The position numbers were made by a program, and so were the translations under genes. A DNA stretch of 64,000 nt, from assembly GCF_017349075.1 (NCBI RefSeq), contig NZ_JAFMOF010000002.1, forward strand, positions 558,001 through 622,000, read 5' to 3'. Source of the stretch: Streptomyces triculaminicus. GTDB taxonomy: Bacteria > Actinomycetota > Actinomycetes > Streptomycetales > Streptomycetaceae. Below the pieces are notes generated by a model. The model was not told the origin of the DNA. It searched no databases and saw nothing but the letters and a program-made list of their open reading frames with translations. Shown in pieces: positions 62,396-64,000 of the stretch. Each line of letters starts with the position of its first letter. Positions within the stretch are counted from its first letter, which is position 1.

Positions 62396-63310
62396 ATGCC
62401 GCACACCGACAACGGCCGGAACCGGAAGCGACCGGACCCACGCCGGCGACCGAACGCACGCCGCACGCTGCGCAGCGAAACACCCAGCACCGTGGCCGTC
62501 CTCGCCGACGAGAAGGACTTCGCCGCCATGCGGCGCTACGCCTCCTTCCTCTTCGACGACCACGCCACCTACCTGCGGCACGTGGAGGGACTGCTGCGCT
62601 CCCTGGCCGCCCAGGGCACGTACACCAGCGTCGCCCTCTTCGACCCCGACGACTACGAGCGCTACTGCACGGGCCGCCATCTGAACCCCGACACGGCCCT
62701 CAGCCGCACCCGCTACACCGCCGACGTCGCCGCGGCCGGCACCAGACTCCCCTACGAAGGCCAGCCCCTGGCCCGCCTGCTGCCCCGCCTCATCGACGAG
62801 GCCGAACAGCAGGCGACCTGGGAGTACGCCTCCGCTCTGCTCTCCGCCGGCGGCGACTGCGCCACCTGCGGCGAGGACATCGGCCGGGCCGCCTTCGCCC
62901 GGGCCTCCAGGGCCCTGCGCCTGATCCTCGAGGCCGTGGGGGAGGGGGCGCACCACCTCGTCTGCAGCGTCCCCGCCGACGAGGAGACGCCGCTGATCGC
63001 CGTGCTCCACGCCGAGTGCCGCGACGGCGCCCTCCACCTGGGCGAGGCCGCGGCCCTGGTGTTCTGCACGGTGCTCGCGGCCGGCCTCGCCACCGACCGG
63101 CCCGGCGGCATCGTCCTGCGCTCCACCCTCCCCGACCGGCCCGACACGGTCCGCGGCTGGGGCCTCAGGGGCGGCGGACTACGGCCCCTCACCGAGGCCG
63201 AGGTCTTCGCCGCCTACTGCACCGACGCCGAGACCGGCGAACCCGTGCCACCCGAGCACGGCGTCGAGTACCGCGCGGGCATCCCGCTCGACCTGGACGG
63301 AGACGCGTAA
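62396..63310 (+). CDS. Conserved hypothetical protein
   Basis: The 304-residue protein starts with an AAGGGGGAG site. A very basic N-terminus (GRNRKRPDPRRRPNARRTLR) is followed by an alpha/beta region with VAVLADEKDFAAMRRYASFL, SVALFDPDDYERYC, a CATC pair (GGDCATCGEDIG) and several long helices. No signal or membrane segment. I know it only as a protein of unknown function in Streptomyces. Confidence 0.75.
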   Translation: MPHTDNGRNRKRPDPRRRPNARRTLRSETPSTVAVLADEKDFAAMRRYASFLFDDHATYLRHVEGLLRSLAAQGTYTSVALFDPDDYERYCTGRHLNPDTALSRTRYTADVAAAGTRLPYEGQPLARLLPRLIDEAEQQATWEYASALLSAGGDCATCGEDIGRAAFARASRALRLILEAVGEGAHHLVCSVPADEETPLIAVLHAECRDGALHLGEAAALVFCTVLAAGLATDRPGGIVLRSTLPDRPDTVRGWGLRGGGLRPLTEAEVFAAYCTDAETGEPVPPEHGVEYRAGIPLDLDGDA

Positions 63311-63347
63311 AGGGAAGGAGTGGGGGGCTGGAGGAGATAAAGAGGAA

Positions 63348-63381
63348 GGGGTGCCCCCACCACTGTGGGCGGGGGCACCCC
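63348..63381. terminator. Bidirectional terminator before ptsI
   Basis: An 11-bp perfect stem (GGGGTGCCCCC with its complement, 12-base loop) lies between the convergent hypothetical gene and ptsI. Confidence 0.85.
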
Positions 63382-63434
63382 TCACATCACGCGGACCGCA
63401 CGCGCGGCCTCACACGCCGGTCATACGGCCCGGA

Positions 63435-64000
63435 TCACTCGCCGGACAGCACGGCCTGAGCGGCCAGACGGGCCTCCTCGGCCGTGTCCGTGGCACGCGC
63501 GGCAGCGGCGGCCCGCTCGCACTGGGCGAGCGTGTGCTTGGCCAGCGTGGCACGGACATAGGGGATCGACGCGGCGCCCATGGACAGGCTCGTCACGCCC
63601 AGACCCGTCAGCACACAGGCCAGCAGCGGGTCGGAGGCGGCCTCACCGCACACGCCGCAGCTCTTGCCCTCGGCCTTGGCGGCCTCGGCCGACATGGCGA
63701 TCAGGTCGAGCAGCGCCGGCTGCCACGGGTCCTGCAGACGCGAGACCGCGCCCACCTGACGGTCCGCGGCGAACGTGTACTGCGCGAGGTCGTTCGTGCC
63801 CAGCGAGAGGAACTCGACCTCCTGCAGGATCGAACGGGCCCGCAGCGCGGCGGAGGGAATCTCCACCATCGCCCCGAACTTCGCCCGCAGCCCCGCCTCG
63901 CGGCAGGCGTCGGCGAAGGCCCTGGCGTCCGTACGGTCCGCCACCATCGGGGCCATGACCTCGAGGTAGACCGGCAGCCCCTCGGCCGCCTTCGCCAGCG
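63435..64000 (-). CDS. ptsI: Phosphoenolpyruvate-protein phosphotransferase (PTS enzyme I), C-terminal part
   Basis: The last 188 codons of enzyme I are visible and the 5' part lies beyond the window. The C-terminal PEP-binding domain shows GAMVEIPSAAL, VEFLSLGTNDLAQYTFAADR and the active-site Cys in KSCGVCGEAASDPLLACVLT. Enzyme I starts the phosphorelay EI-HPr that serves all PTS sugars, including GlcNAc, and would phosphorylate the DhaM domain seen at 9.2-9.6 kb. Confidence 0.96.
   Translation of the reverse strand, partial: LAKAAEGLPVYLEVMAPMVADRTDARAFADACREAGLRAKFGAMVEIPSAALRARSILQEVEFLSLGTNDLAQYTFAADRQVGAVSRLQDPWQPALLDLIAMSAEAAKAEGKSCGVCGEAASDPLLACVLTGLGVTSLSMGAASIPYVRATLAKHTLAQCERAAAAARATDTAEEARLAAQAVLSGE

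Overview
The window is a GC-rich actinobacterial chromosome segment, almost certainly from a Streptomyces. The evidence is codon bias toward G/C in third positions, an RbpA gene with a perfect sigma-R promoter, a complete conservon (cvnABCD), an overlapping Lnt/polyprenol-phosphate-mannose synthase pair, a YczR/YczE pair, a GH18 chitinase with the Streptomyces-type TGGTC direct repeats, and one early TTA codon of the kind read by bldA tRNA. I see no rRNA, tRNA, CRISPR array, transposase or prophage.

Layout. 1-6.9 kb: copper P-type ATPase (cut by the window edge) with a small Met/His-rich partner, then a cytochrome P450 plus DIT1/PvcA-type isocyanide synthase, meeting tail to tail a siderophore-type ABC importer (ATPase, FecCD permease, lipoprotein). 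7-15.9 kb: PIG-L deacetylase, membrane PP2C phosphatase, frameshifted DhaL-DhaM, chitinase, acyl-CoA dehydrogenase, Lrp-type regulator, amidohydrolase. 16-28.7 kb: conserved core genes (lnt, ppm1, fxsA, rbpA, yczE/yczR, a translocase-like ATPase with a small membrane protein, ankyrin protein, ATP-dependent DNA ligase, FtsW/RodA-type protein). 28.7-36.8 kb: a tightly packed minus-strand operon (benzoylformate-decarboxylase-like enzyme, FAD-linked 2-hydroxyacid dehydrogenase, P450, lipase-like hydrolase, plant-PIOX-like fatty acid alpha-dioxygenase, small helical protein). 37-40 kb: SPW protein, small proteins, a GT4 glycosyltransferase and a repeat-rich 0.8 kb spacer. 40-44.8 kb: 5-oxoprolinase pxpABC with its GntR regulator, divergent from a DUF969/DUF979 membrane pair. 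44.9-52.1 kb: a three-gene MukFEB/Mks-like SMC complex without a JetD nuclease. 52.2-64 kb: conservon, VanX-type dipeptidase, GH31 glucosidase (frameshifted), acetoacetyl-CoA synthetase, a hypothetical protein and the 3' part of ptsI.

Two systems stand out. The first is the 28.7-36.8 kb operon. It reads as a self-contained bacterial fatty-acid alpha-oxidation or oxylipin pathway: lipase releases acid, alpha-dioxygenase makes a 2-hydroperoxide or 2-hydroxy acid, FAD enzyme oxidises it to a 2-oxo acid, TPP enzyme decarboxylates it to an aldehyde, and an atypical P450 may process the hydroperoxide. The second is the isocyanide synthase/P450 pair facing a metallophore-type importer close to a copper exporter, which suggests an isonitrile metal-binding metabolite.

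A caution on sequence quality: at least six frame disruptions are visible (dhaL, pxpC, two in the SMC gene that cancel out, two in the GH31 gene), five of them in G/C homopolymers. They look more like consensus errors than six independent mutations, so those genes may well be intact in the organism.
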